Assembly: GCF_905475465.1 (NCBI RefSeq)
Contig: NC_062240.1
Location: 2,867,001 to 2,931,000, forward strand
Source of the DNA: Pieris napi
Taxonomy: Eukaryota > Arthropoda > Insecta > Lepidoptera > Pieridae
Direction of reading: 5' to 3'
DNA length: 64,000 nt
Shown here: in pieces, positions 12,401-26,000 of the stretch
Layout of the letters: every line of letters begins with the position of its first letter
How positions within the stretch are numbered: position 1 is the stretch's first letter
The notes under the pieces: generated by a model
The model's input: only the letters and a program-made list of their open reading frames with translations
What the model was told of the DNA's origin: nothing
The model's database searches: none
Program-made: the position numbers and the translations under genes

Positions 12401-14007
12401 TGATTACCATTTAGATTATTTAATCTAAATAATACAACCATTTTAATCATGAAAAATACTAAGTTGCTACAAATCTTGACTTACACAAGATACGAAGAAA
12501 TTATTATCGGCTATTTTAAATTTGCACGCTATGTCACTTAATAGATCTTATCTATACCACAATAGGGCTTGTCTTATCTGTCGACTTTTTAAATTAAAAA
12601 GATAATTGAAATCCATGCATTAATTGTTACTAGAGTTAAAATTACCCTATATTTACGCACGTAAGGCAATTATTAAATTTTTATTATTACTATGATTAAT
12701 AGTAATTAAAACATATTGTTTTGATGCACTGCAATACAGCAAGGAAATGTTGCCAGCATCAAAGCTGCCTCACAGATACTAAACTTTTAAAATGTATTAT
12801 ATATTTGTATATATCCATTTTTAATAATTATTTTTACTATGTAGATTAAGAATATTATAAATACTCTATATATAATGTATATGTTATTTGTTAAACATTT
12901 CAATATTTCTTCTTTTTTCTTAAATGAGTGAAAAGAGTGAGAGAATGAACCCCCTTAAGTAGCACAGATACAATTGAGACGAAAACCGGCACTACTTTTA
13001 TTTTTCTAAAACAATTTTTGAGCGGCGGCGAGCTGTGTTGGCCTAGTGGACAGCTGGAGTTCAAATGCGTGACTTCAAGTTTAGAAATTGAATGCTTAAC
13101 CGCTTCCCTAACTCTATTTTTAATCATGACTGTTATATTACAAAGTCGCGAGCATCGCCTTTCATTATATTTCCGTAGATATTTGCAGGAATAATTTAAT
13201 TTCAGAATTTATGAATTCCTCTATACAATGTAAATGAAATAATCTATTGCGAGGGTGTTGTACCCCCGCGTACCACGTAGAAAGTTGCATAGCCGAGGCG
13301 AAACTCGTAAAGCCGTGCAAATCATAATGGCAGCCACGGGAATGGTTTACGGCACGCGAGGAAGATGCGATATTTCCGCGGGTTTCCATTCCCCAACAAC
13401 GCAAATTATATCGCTCACACCTTCCACAACATTGTTGTATAAGCATATGTATAGGATTTCAATTTTCTTTCACGTTCCGCCCTTTATAGATTGGGAACTA
13501 TGTATTTGTTATTCGGGCCATGTATTTGTACTGATGGACTGGGCTGGCTCAGAAATAGAAAACAAGTAATAACATCACTTTATTATTTCGTAAATTACTT
13601 TTACTATGATTACGAAATATATATTTCTCTTAAAACTTTAAAAAAATTCAGACTTGTATTAATTTTTCTAATTTAAATCATTTTGTCTGTTTTTTTAGTA
13701 ATTTAATATTAGTTTTAACTTTATGCCAGTTTCACGTAAAAATATTACAGGTTTAATGCCAATTCAATTTACGATTATAGAAATTTTTAATTCCGCTTTT
13801 TAAATCTGTGTCTAGACAATACGCTTACTACTTACTTATTTAATTACCATTACGGCTATGTTTTGACTATAGTACTGTTGTCTCTTTCCGTCTTAATACT
13901 GTGAAAAGAGAACGATGAGTGATTTTTGTTAACAGTCTAATTGGACAATATTAGTTTTATGAAACAATAAATATAATATAAAACAATAATTAAGATCTTT
14001 TCAACAG
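12401..14007. other. No confirmed gene; repeat scraps and a GC-richer patch at 13240-13420
   Basis: The stretch 12725-12800 resembles the repeat at 61740-61830, and 13030-13075 resembles a SINE head. The CpG-richer patch 13240-13420 has open frames on both strands but no domain or clear donor site. The missing first exon of the Beat gene (signal peptide, ending after one base of a codon) was not found here. Confidence 0.4.
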
Positions 14008-17000
14008 GTCGGGGGCACACGGAGGTACTGGTGGAGCTGCAGATGGAGCGGTGGGTGGGGCGCGGGGGTTCAGTACGGTTACGCTGCCTGCACGACGTGC
14101 CCCCCCATCTTCTCGACAAGGTGGTCTTCCTACGGCAGGGCACCAAGATCTTCCAGTACATTAAGAACCGCAAGCCGCCATACAGAAATTTTACCACACC
14201 CGGTGCTGTTCTCAACGTAAGTTATTATTAACGTTAATACTACACATTTAAATATAACCTTTACAGAATTGAACGCAAATGTATAACATTATCATCTATA
14301 TATATAAAAGAAAGTCGTGTTTGTTACAACACTTATAACTCGAGAACGGCTGGACCGATGTTAGTTAGGTATCTCTTTTTTAGTGGATTCTTCTCCGCTC
14401 CGAATAGCAGAATAAGTAATAAAATATCGGATAAGTTATCATATAAAAAAAATTAATTAATTAATTTTACGAATGCAAACTGTATATGGTGCCATCTGTG
14501 GACCAAATTACGCATATAAAAGAAACCTATCACTTTGTTCTTGCGCCGGATAACAAAACAAAAATGTTGTATATCAAAAAGTACTTTAACATGCAGTCTC
14601 GCAATATTAGCGCTAAAGAGGGGAGGCCTAATGTGTAAAACCGGCATTCTTTTTTCGCAATGGCATGCAATAAAACATTTCTGTATTTGGAAAAAAGTTG
14701 TATTAATGTTATTACCTCAAATAAATCCTAAATTAAGTTTAACTAAAGTTAAAACGATATTATTAGAATGTTAAGCGGAACGAAGTTCGCTGGGTCCGCT
14801 AGTATAAGATATATTTTAATTCACGTTTTAACTTCTAAGAGTTTTGCTTGATAAAAACTTATAAGGAAAAGTGTTGGCCTAGTGGCTTCAGTGTGCGACT
14901 CTTATCCCTAAAGTCGTAGGTTCGATCCCGGGTCGTGCACCTGTCTGTCTGTGTACATTACACACTCGCTCGAAGGAAAACATCGTGAGGAAACCGATTT
15001 ACCTTAGACCCAAAAAGTCGACGGCGTGTATCAAGCACAGGATCACCTACTTGCCTTTTAGATTGGCAAATGATCATGGAACAGATCAAAAATCTGAGGC
15101 CCAGACCTAAAAAGGTTGTGGTGCCACTGATTTATTAATTACTTATCAATACAAACAGTCTCGTATAAACGTACTATTGGACTATATCATTAATTCCCGT
15201 GCTACTTTGGAAATCAATACAATTGGGAAAACATTATTTAATTGGTAAATTAAGTTTAAAACTTCTCAGAAAGTTATATATACTTAATTAAAGCCGGTTT
15301 CCATAGAAACTGACGCACTATACAAATCACTGCCTACACTTTATGATAAGAATGGGGGGCAATTTCATTGTTAAGGGGGCTACTCGAAAATTACTTAAAT
15401 ATATGTGGAATTAAAATTAATTTTTTTGTTTGTTTTACTAACTGTGTATTGTTAACAATTTCCTAGTAATTTCTTCCTAAAAAGGAAAATCATGATACCG
15501 ATATGAACAGCAGTGTCAATTCTTTAAAAAAAAATCAAACGCAACTTAGTTCAAATATTAAATTTCAGTGGTATATTGACTACGTTCGTCTTATAAATAA
15601 ATGTATAATAAGGTAAACAATATTTATTGTCACGCTTTAACTCTCGTCATATGGTGAAGGTGACCTTGACGGCGTGTCTTAAGGTCGATTCACACATATC
15701 AGTGAACCCACAGTTCCGGCACAGTACCGTTACAGTTCCGTATCCGTGCTACAGTGGTGCGTCAGTGCTTCAATTCACACATATCAGTACAGATCTCTGC
15801 GGGTCTTCGTGCACGACGTTCCCTTCAGACTAGCGTTGACGTCGATTGTTTTGATGGCACTCTTCAATAACACAGAATTAGCTATGATAGCCATTGCTTT
15901 AGACGAAGAAGAAGAAGAGAATCTAGGAAAAAAAAGAAAATGGGTACATGAAGCATGGAAGTTAAGAGAATCAGAAGGAGAATTCGTGACATTATACAAA
16001 GAATTAATTAAAGACGAAAGAAAGTATTTTGAATATTTGTTTTCGATGTTTTCGATGCAGCGGCGTCAGTGATCCGTGATAAAATATCGTTGTCGCCGAT
16101 CACGTCCGTGATGGCCGGTGCCGGCACTGACACTGACGGTACTGAGACGACACTGACACTGACAAGTGTGAATACATCCATAGAGAATGTTTGAAAGAAT
16201 AATTATCACTGATGCGGTACTGTGCCGGAACTGTGGGCTCACTGATATGTGTGAATCGACCTTTAGATTAAAAAAATCGAAACGCGTCACTTACATACGG
16301 CTGACCATCTACATGTCTATTGAATAAAATATTAAGACAAAAACCAAGGCCTAGAGGTTTCGTATTAAAAGTAATTAACTAATAGGCCATTTAAATATCT
16401 AGCGAAATCGTAAATATACAATTATAATTTGAGCAATATTTAACTGAGTTCAGCGTTGTTTTCTAAATTATTAAAGATGTATGTTGTCAAAGCAATCAAA
16501 TTGTAATTGTATACGAGAAATACAATATACATGCAACGTAATTTATTTAAGCGCAATAGCTCACAACATAATAACATTCTGTAATTTATGGCCAAGCTGA
16601 TTTCATGCAATAATCATGAAACTTTATTTTATTTACAGAAACACATACATGCTTACAGACTATGCCAATACGATAATGTCGAGAAGGAATAAAGTAAATT
16701 ATATTAAAAAAATAATTAAATATGTTTATTGTTTTAAAACAAATATCGCAAATTAATTAGAAGTAGCCTGTCTAGCACTAGTCCCAGGCCCTTTTATCAA
16801 CTAGATAATCATTAACTGTATAGTAAGCCTTTTTACACAGCTTTTCTTTTATACCTTTTTTAAATTTATTAAAAGGCAGAGATAAAAGAGCCTCTGGGAT
16901 TTGAATAAAGAAAAGTATCCCTTTTCCCAAAAAATAATTACTAACTTTATATAGTCAAGTACGGGGAAACACATATCATACCCAATATCGCTACTGTGAA

Positions 17001-20000
17001 TTCACTCTGCGAACATATAAATATGTCGATAGTATCGGAGACAGGATTCAGTAGGCGCAACGTCTTTTATAAGGGGGATCTGTGCAACAGACTGGTTCTG
17101 TCCCAATCTTGGCCTTTGCCGTCGCACATATCCCATAGGTACCAAGAAACCGAGTTCTTGGAGCACTTGTTTTACACGTTCTTTTAGGTTTTGCACGTTC
17201 TTGTTAGGTATAAAGAGTCACTAGGTGGTCACGAAACGTGTTACTATACTTGGATACAGAAAAACGTTACGGTGCGTTACATTGGGGGGGGGGGGGGAAT
17301 ACTTAAACGGATAGTAGGCCAACTGTAAGTCCCGCCTGGTTTCCAATTTATTGTACCCCATTAATGTCGGGTACGTTAAATATTTTATACTTAAAAAAAA
17401 TTATTAACCCCGTTGATTGTTCAATAACTTATATTTAGTATACAACTATAGTTAGAAGCAATGTTCCGTAACTCCTTAATGACACAAGAGAGAGCGTTCT
17501 GTGTAATTCAGCGTAATTTAATGGGTTTGTAATGAGTATTCTTAACGTTTTCTGTTCAGGAACCTAAGACATATCGATTAACTGCTAAAACATGGAAGAG
17601 GTAGAAGTATTATAGAAACTTAATATACTATAATACTTCTGGTTCTGGTGTAGATTTACATTAGAAAAGTACACTTAGAAATGTCAAAGATACATTAGAA
17701 GTCTGGAATGTTCCATAACTCTTGTGTCTTTTCTTGATAAAAACCTGTTACAATATAAGCTAATATTTATTTTCTACTAGCTGTTCCCTGCCACGCTTCG
17801 CTCTGGCACATTGTGATTGAATGGTTGAGAAATGAGAAACAAAACAAAGAAAACATTTCATATAAGTTTAATTTTGCAATACAATAATAGATAAAAACAT
17901 TCCTTGATGCAGATTACATATCATGCTGAAATTTAACTCGATCGGTGCAGAACTTTTTGAGTTTTTGAAGCGTACACAAACCTACATAACAATTTTATAT
18001 ATATATATAGACTAAGCTACAAAGCGGATAATTTAGTTGTAAGATATTGTATAAATTATGAAAGATGCCAGCCCTGCGATTCTGTAACTCACTTTTCGAA
18101 CTCACACAGCGGTTTTCGCATCGGCGGTCGCTCTCAAATCAGTCGTGAAGCAGTCATTTTATGATTTGGCATTCTGAAAATGTGGGAGCTTGTAGTTTAT
18201 TGTTTATCAGAATGCCAAATCATAAAATGACTGCTTCACGACTGATTTGAGAGCGACCGCCGATGCGAAAACCGCTGTGTGAGTTCGAAAAGTGAGTTAC
18301 AGAATCGCAGGGCAGGGCAATAACAATCAACTCACCATTGGTGTTTTTTAATCCCAAATCTACGAAGCAGCGTATAAAATCTAGTTCCTTACATGTATAT
18401 TTTATGTGGAGCCTACACCTCCTCCATATTTATAGACAGTCGTAAAATCGGTTCGTATGTTACGAACTTATTCAATAACTCAATTCAATTCGTTTACAAG
18501 AAAACATTCCCCTGCAACAAACTTATTTCAAGTAACTCCACAGAAATGTAATTTATACTTCCAAAGAGATTTGTTTACCTTCACATACCGTCTTCTATTT
18601 AAATGAAACCTGTTTGATTAGTTTTATATTTATTTCCAACACACAAATAAAGTATTTACAATATTCTTAACCTACACAGTAATAATAATTATATTTAAAA
18701 AAGCTTATTCGATGAGCGAGAAAAGCAACTGCTCTAACGTCATCGATCCTTAAAATCAGACGCTAAATCTCCCAAGGTATACTCCAAAGAGAACAAAATC
18801 AGAGTTGGAGGAAAGACTTTTCAGCCGTTTATTATTTTCTGCCTGCCCTGCGGCCCGCCAGCTTTTGTGCACACTTTTTAAATTTGTTTTAATTTTCGAT
18901 GTATAAATTTTTATTAGTACCTAGTTATATTTGATATGCTTCGATTTTGGTCACATATACCAATAAAAAACCTAAGGTAAGAGTAATAAATGCGTCCATC
19001 TCATACATCACTTTTATTAATTAATTAATTTAATTAATTAAATGTTAATGTCAACTTACATAAAACATATACCAGATCCTTCCTCAACGATTAATACCTT
19101 CAGCTGAGTTTCATCAGCGGACGTCGAGGTAGAATACGACATTCCACCTGTATCACCTCAACGTCCGCCGTTCCGTAACTGAGCGTTATTAAGGCAGTTT
19201 TTGCCGCGAACCATGAAGTATTCCGAACCAACAAAAAAAAACGATGTGTCAAATCTTTGCCTAAAATGCTATCCGAATATCCTCATGATGATGAACACGG
19301 ATTTATAGATTTTACATTTATATGATAATAAAATTATTTTATTACGAAACGCGTTTCATTAACACAATGTTATAATTATTAAAGGTTTTTAAGGCCCAAT
19401 ACAGATGGAGTAACTTCGGAATTCTGAATTATTAACATTACTTTTATTTATAGTGTAAAAATAATTTAAAAAATCATTCAAGAGCTCACTAATAAAACAT
19501 TTCAAGACAGTTAATTGTCCAAATATCCATTAATACATTTATACGTTAGATAAAACTCCATCTACATAGGGCTAATGTTTTCATATAATCCCTAAATGTT
19601 AAATTACAGAGGACAGTCTTAGACGCCATTTGCACTTGAGAATGTATGGACTCATTTCACACACTTGATATTCGTCTGTGGCGTGTCTAAAACCCAGCTA
19701 CAGTTAATTTTCCGGGTCAGACACTTCTACTACGATACGTAATGTAATGAGAGTAATATTTCGTACAATTACGGTAGAGGTTAGTGCTATTACTGTAGAC
19801 CAGTTCAAGTATATGTTCAGTTATGACTTATGACATTGTATGGCAATTAAGGTTTACAATATTTACTAAAAGAATTAAAAGATCTTCCGACTAGAGTCTT
19901 TAAAAATCGACTTGGTGTATTACTTTAGGAAAAAAATTATTATTCAAAAAAATATTATTTGCGTGAGACACTGTAGTTGATATAGGTTTTTTATATAAAA

Positions 20001-23000
20001 AATTATATGTACGAAACAAAAATATAAGAATTGACCAATTCAAATGTAAAATTCCTTTAAAGACAAATTTGCGCGCCATTGTGAGTGGCAGAATATGCGA
20101 TGCGAACTTAGGATTGTAGCACCTTACACATTTTTGTACCATATTCTTGCAATAAATTATTATTATTATTGTTATTATTATTATTATAAAAAACCTGCTT
20201 CGGGATTTTAATGGGAATGAGAATGTTAGATCAGTATTCTGTGCCTGACACTCGCTGTCGATTAGGTCTAAGGTATGCCGATCTCTTCACGATGATTTCT
20301 TTAACCAAACGAATGATTTCGCTTAGACAAATAAGTCTATTGGTCCAGCCATCTTACAAACGCGAAAAAAAATCTGGGACTTTGGTTAGGCCTCCGGTAA
20401 TAATAAGCATAAACTTTATCTGTCTAACATCGTCTCACATTTCATACAACCACTTAGACAAAAAATATATAAGACTACTAGTGGAGCCCACAGACGTTGT
20501 CCTGCACGATATTTCAAGCTATTAGGACATTAAAGTATGAAAGTACCGACTGCAGCGCCACCTGCCGGGCTGATTTGTGAATCTAAACCATTCCCAGATC
20601 CCCTTGAACACACACAAAAAATTTCATCAAAATCGGTCCAGTCGTTTAGGAGGAGTTCAGTCACATACACACGCACACAAGAAATATATATATATTAAGA
20701 TAAAATATGGACCCTCATTTTAGAAAACACCGTTCTTATCGAAATACTACAGAGCAGTGTTAGCTTAGTGGCTTCAACGTGCGACTCTCATCCCTGAGTT
20801 CGTAGCTTCGATGGTGGCTATGCACCGATGGAGTGTCTTTCTATATGCGCATTTAACATTCGCTCGAACGGTGAAGGAAAACATCGTAAAGGAAACCGGC
20901 TTGCCTTAGATCCAAAAAGTCGACGGTGTTTGTCAGGCACAGGAGGGTGATCTACCTACTTGTCTATTAGATTGACAAATGATCATGAAACAGATACAAA
21001 TCTGAGGCCTAGACTTAAAAAGGCTGTAGCGCCACTGAGTTATTTTTTGATAAAAAATATATTAGTTTATTACATATATTTCATTTTGATAAAAGCATAC
21101 AATTCGACCGTAACTCAGAATCTATATTATGTAATTCATATGCTAAAAGCACTGGGTTCTAAATCTAAAAGCTTAGTGTTTTTATTCAGCTGCAGCCAAT
21201 CAGATAGAAATAAAACGGTGTTGGGAAAGCGCATTTAATTTAATTTCGTTAACATTGCAGGGCTGTGTTCATTATCAAACGGAGTAAAAGCAAATTGTGT
21301 TGTTTTAGATAAGTCAACAAAGAAATATGACATACTAGTAGACCGGCCAAGCGTTGCTGTGGCTAAGGATTTTGTTATATTACATAGTAGTAAACTATTC
21401 AAGGGAAACGGTAGGAGAACACCAGTCAATGGGACCACCATGCTTTATGGTGGTTATGCCATTAATACGTTACGCAATTTCTAAAAATTTTAGAAGCTCC
21501 CTCCACCCCATGTAACGCACAATAACATTTTTCTGTACCCCCCCTCACCTCCCTTAACGTTACGTCACATTGAAGTGACCATTCAGACACAATTATGTTA
21601 AACAAAGTAATACCTTTGTTATTGTATTAATTGCATTTGCAGTTGTAATAAACAAAAGAAGAGATTTTTAAGTATTAAAAAAAGTAATAGTAACGTACAA
21701 TTCAATAAAGGGATTCCTCGTACAACATAAACGAAAAGGGTTGCCAATTAATCCCCCAGTTTTTTATTAAAATAAAAAATGTTACGTAACGCGTTGTTTA
21801 TATAAAATGTAACGAACTGTAACGTTTCAAAAGACCTCCCCCCAAATTGCGTTACGTAATACTTGAACGCTCCCTTATGTGAAACGTTGGTACTTTCAAC
21901 ACAGCGCCATCCGTTAGAATTTAGACTATCAAATAATAAACAAATATTTTGCAATATAATAATATTGCGGGTACTCGAATAAATTGAGATGTAAACTATC
22001 CTATCTTTTAAGTTAGATCAAACTGCATACGGTGTGCAAATTTAAATGATATCGGTTCGGTAGTTTAAGAGTCCATAGCGGACAAACAACGTGACTCGTA
22101 ATTTATATATATTAAGATTAAGCAATTGAACTATCTAAGCTAATTCAGGGCTAATTTGACTTCTGGAATGACGATATTTGATTCGATTTTGAATACACAT
22201 ACACATCGACGTTCGTCGTTCCACAAATGAGCGGTTTTAAAGGATTTTTTTGCCACGCACCACCATTATGTGGAACCAGCTGCTCACCGATGTATTTCCG
22301 AACCAATTTGACTTAGGGTCCTTCAAGAAAAGTGCATACCAATTCTTATAACGCCCGCACTTGCGAGCCCTCTGGCAATGTGTGTGTCTATGGGCGGTGG
22401 TATCACTGAACATAATAAATAATAGATGAGCCTCCTACCCGTTTGCCTTGAATTTCATAATAAAAATTAAATAAAACAACCAAACGTAATTCATAGTAAT
22501 AAATGCGTCCATCACCTGAATGTTATTCGTGGTTATTTTTAAAGTCATAATTCTCAGTCAGTTAACAATTAAATAAATGTTAATGTTACTTACATAACAC
22601 ACATACAATGATGTGGGAAATCTATGTCTAATATACAGTCCGAATATCCCCATGACATTGGCCACACAAATTCTTCATATGCACTAGATTAAGCTTGTAC
22701 TATTGTAATGATAATAATATGAATAAATATTCTGTACTTACTGCAGCCCTAGTTGCATGTGGCCGTCTCATTCAGGTTGGGAGGGCGTAACAGGTCGAGT
22801 TCACAACTACCTCCCCTTCCCATAACCCCCGGGTCAGACTGAAGCTTGCGAATAGACTGCTACGAATGCTACGCCGTAGCGAGACCCTGGCTTCAATGAA
22901 AATTAAAAATAGAACGTAAACAGTAATTTAGATTTTTTTCCAATTAGTTCTTTTTAAAATTGGATGGAATGTAACTCGTTCAACGTATTCTTCTACTAAA

Positions 23001-26000
23001 TTATACAATAATAAGTAAATGTATTTTTGTAGTAGGTAATTATAGTAGGTTAGGTAGGTATTTGTTTCATTAATATTTTATCAAGGAATTGTAATTTATC
23101 CCACTTGATACATGTATTTTATTATTGGGTCTATTTACATGGCCGTACGAGTTAGTATTAATGGCTTATTGTCTCAGTGTGTGTACACTTAACCACTAAA
23201 CCAAAACCGCTTACTATGACAATAATTCATGATATGGTAAATTATATTTTACAGATAGCCCTAGCCACAGAGAACTCCATAATCCTACAAAACCTGGAGC
23301 TGGAGGCGAGTGGCAGATACTCTTGTGAAGTGTCGTTAGAAACTCCAATCTACACGAAAGCCTCTGCTGAAAAACAGCTTACAGTTTTCCGTAAGTATCG
23401 CGAGAAATATTTCAATCAACAAAACGGATAAAAAGCTTTCATTGCTGAGAGTCTAAAAGGTTCTGTTTTTGGAACTTTTAGTCAATGCTGCAGAAATATA
23501 GTAAGTAAAATATAGCAACAGCTGCTTGAGAGAAACTATGAACTAAGGGCTAAAATTAATAAATCCCTATGTTTATTTAATATTTATGTATTTTATTCTC
23601 TCTTTGTGGGAATCCTAAGAGCATAGAATTCTAGATTTCCTCGGGGAATATGCACGGAGCGATATACAAAAAAGCTTCGTTTAAAATAGGTTCGATCGAA
23701 CTAAAGTTTCAGAATAGATAAGGCTCTACAAATCATTTTCAACAAGGAGTATAACTTAAATATTAACCATAAGTAATAAATACTTGAACTTTTGAGTACA
23801 CTGTTAGTTACTTAAAGAAAATTGCTAGATTTTTTACGCGCCCAATACTGAGTAACGTCGAAATAAATTTAACATTTCAAGAAAGAAAACGGCAGTTGTT
23901 TATTTCGTGGATCGGGCCATTTATCAAGTACGGAGACGCTGCGGGGTCCAGTAAAGATATTTCAGACCCTTTATTCAAACAATTTGATCCCGAATCGTTT
24001 TATATATAGGATATCTTTTGAACACGACCCATACGTCAATAAATAGTCCAAACGTACCTGCATCTCATTGCTACTGCTGCAAAATTTATTAAATACTGCT
24101 AAATATATTAAACACTACAGCCCACTAGCCTTCTTCTAAATACAACCTATGGATTGATAAATGTCATCATAGACAGTTGACATGCCTTACTGCCCCATAG
24201 CTACTGCCATAGATAATCTAATATATAAAATTCTCGTGTCACAATGTTCGTTCCCATACTCCTCTTAAACGGATCGACCGATTCTTACGAAGATACAGCA
24301 TACAAAAATACAAGCAAACCCCCAATTTTTACCCCTCTACGATCAACCCCAATTTTTTATTATAGTAGATAGAAAAATGATTCCTAGAAATAATATACAT
24401 GGCAAAATAACGTTTGCTGGGTCAGCTAGTGTCCTATAAACGGCGGGTTTGAATTCCGGCGAAACAATAATTATAAATATATAGATTAACTTTATTTAAG
24501 AAACAGAATGTCCTATTAGGACGTTATAGATCTTCATTCATTCATCATTATTATTGAAGTGAAACTTCTTTATCGGGGTTGGAAAAAAATTTAGTGTAAC
24601 ATTTTTTCGTTACGCGTCACATTTATCCGTTACGCGCCATCTTTTGAAGTGAAACTTCTTTATCGACGTATGGGATAAATTTTGTAGCAGGTTACGCGCC
24701 ATGTTGCTTTTTGAAGTCAAACTTCTTTATCGGCGTTGGAAAAAAATTTACACACATTTGTCACATTTTTCGGTTACGCGCCATCTTTTTCTTGTCCCTA
24801 CCACGGTTGATCCGAAGAGATTCGAAGCCATTAGTATCAAAAATATATAATAACGATAACAATGATAGTAATACTAATAATTCTATTACAATAAATGAAA
24901 TTCTGTAATAATCTTAGTACTACATAGTAGTACAGTAATAAGTTAAAATGAAATAATTGTATTTGTATTCATATCTATGATAATAAAAGCCTTTTGTTAA
25001 ACTTTATCTAATTTAACTTTATTTAACCAATTTCTGTAAAGTTGCATATAGTAGATCATTTTTCGAAAAATAAGGTCATAAAGAAGTTTCACTTCTTACG
25101 TGTGTACACCTAGTACACGCACACATTTTTTATTATTATTATTCGCATAGTGGGTCTATAAGTGTCATGTAATTGATCATGTAAGTATCCAGTGAAGCAA
25201 ATGATAACATTTAGCAAATTGACGAATGGAATGGAAACTGTTTGCATATATAGCCCGAGTTGGTAGTTGAAACAGAATACATAATTTGCTACAATGCCAG
25301 ATTAATTATTTAATTTTTTGTTCACCTGTTTTTATATTTATGGTGTTATTAAATATTTTTATCTGTATTAGGCAAAGCTTTTAAGACGTATTATTTTTAC
25401 AAAAAATTCATCTCAACATTTGGTTTTGTTAAAGCAAATTGAGTCCAAATCTCTTTTTTGATACAGGCTTAAGAGTCACATATATATATCAAAGTCAAAT
25501 TCAAACTCAAAATAACTTTATTCATATTGGTAGGGGAGCCCAAGAGGGGATTTCGGGATTTACTAAAGCGCGGCAGATTAATATATAGGGGGATACCTTG
25601 TACCCGGTTAAGTACCTCCACAAAATATGAGGCCCATATATAAGGCCGCCCGTGCAGGAGACAGGATCAGATTAGTAAAAAAAATTGACCATCAGAAATT
25701 CCCGAGCGCGTCAGATTAAGGTAGGGTGAGTTAATTACATCCTAAAAAGTGTATATTCCACTAATCTGACAATTTGAGAGTGACGGAAAAAAAGGGGAGG
25801 GCAACAAAGTTGTAAAAAAAAAACGTCATCTCGACATTCTCGAGCGTAGCTAATTTTTTTTTTATTTTGAAGGAAATAATTCAAGAATAATGAAAAATAT
25901 ATAATCTGACGATTTCCGCAAGCCGAAATAACAAAAATTCGTCGATAAAGTTAAATGCGTGCAACTGCGTGATGCCTACATTTCCTTAAACCGATCGGAA

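Noticed and set aside
13255..13569. Overlapping frames in the CpG-richer patch upstream of Beat
   Set aside because: No domain, no splice support, and both strands are equally open.
14875..15000. tRNA-like box A and box B sequences
   Set aside because: They recur in many diverged copies with a common non-tRNA tail and do not fold into a complete tRNA, so they are SINEs.
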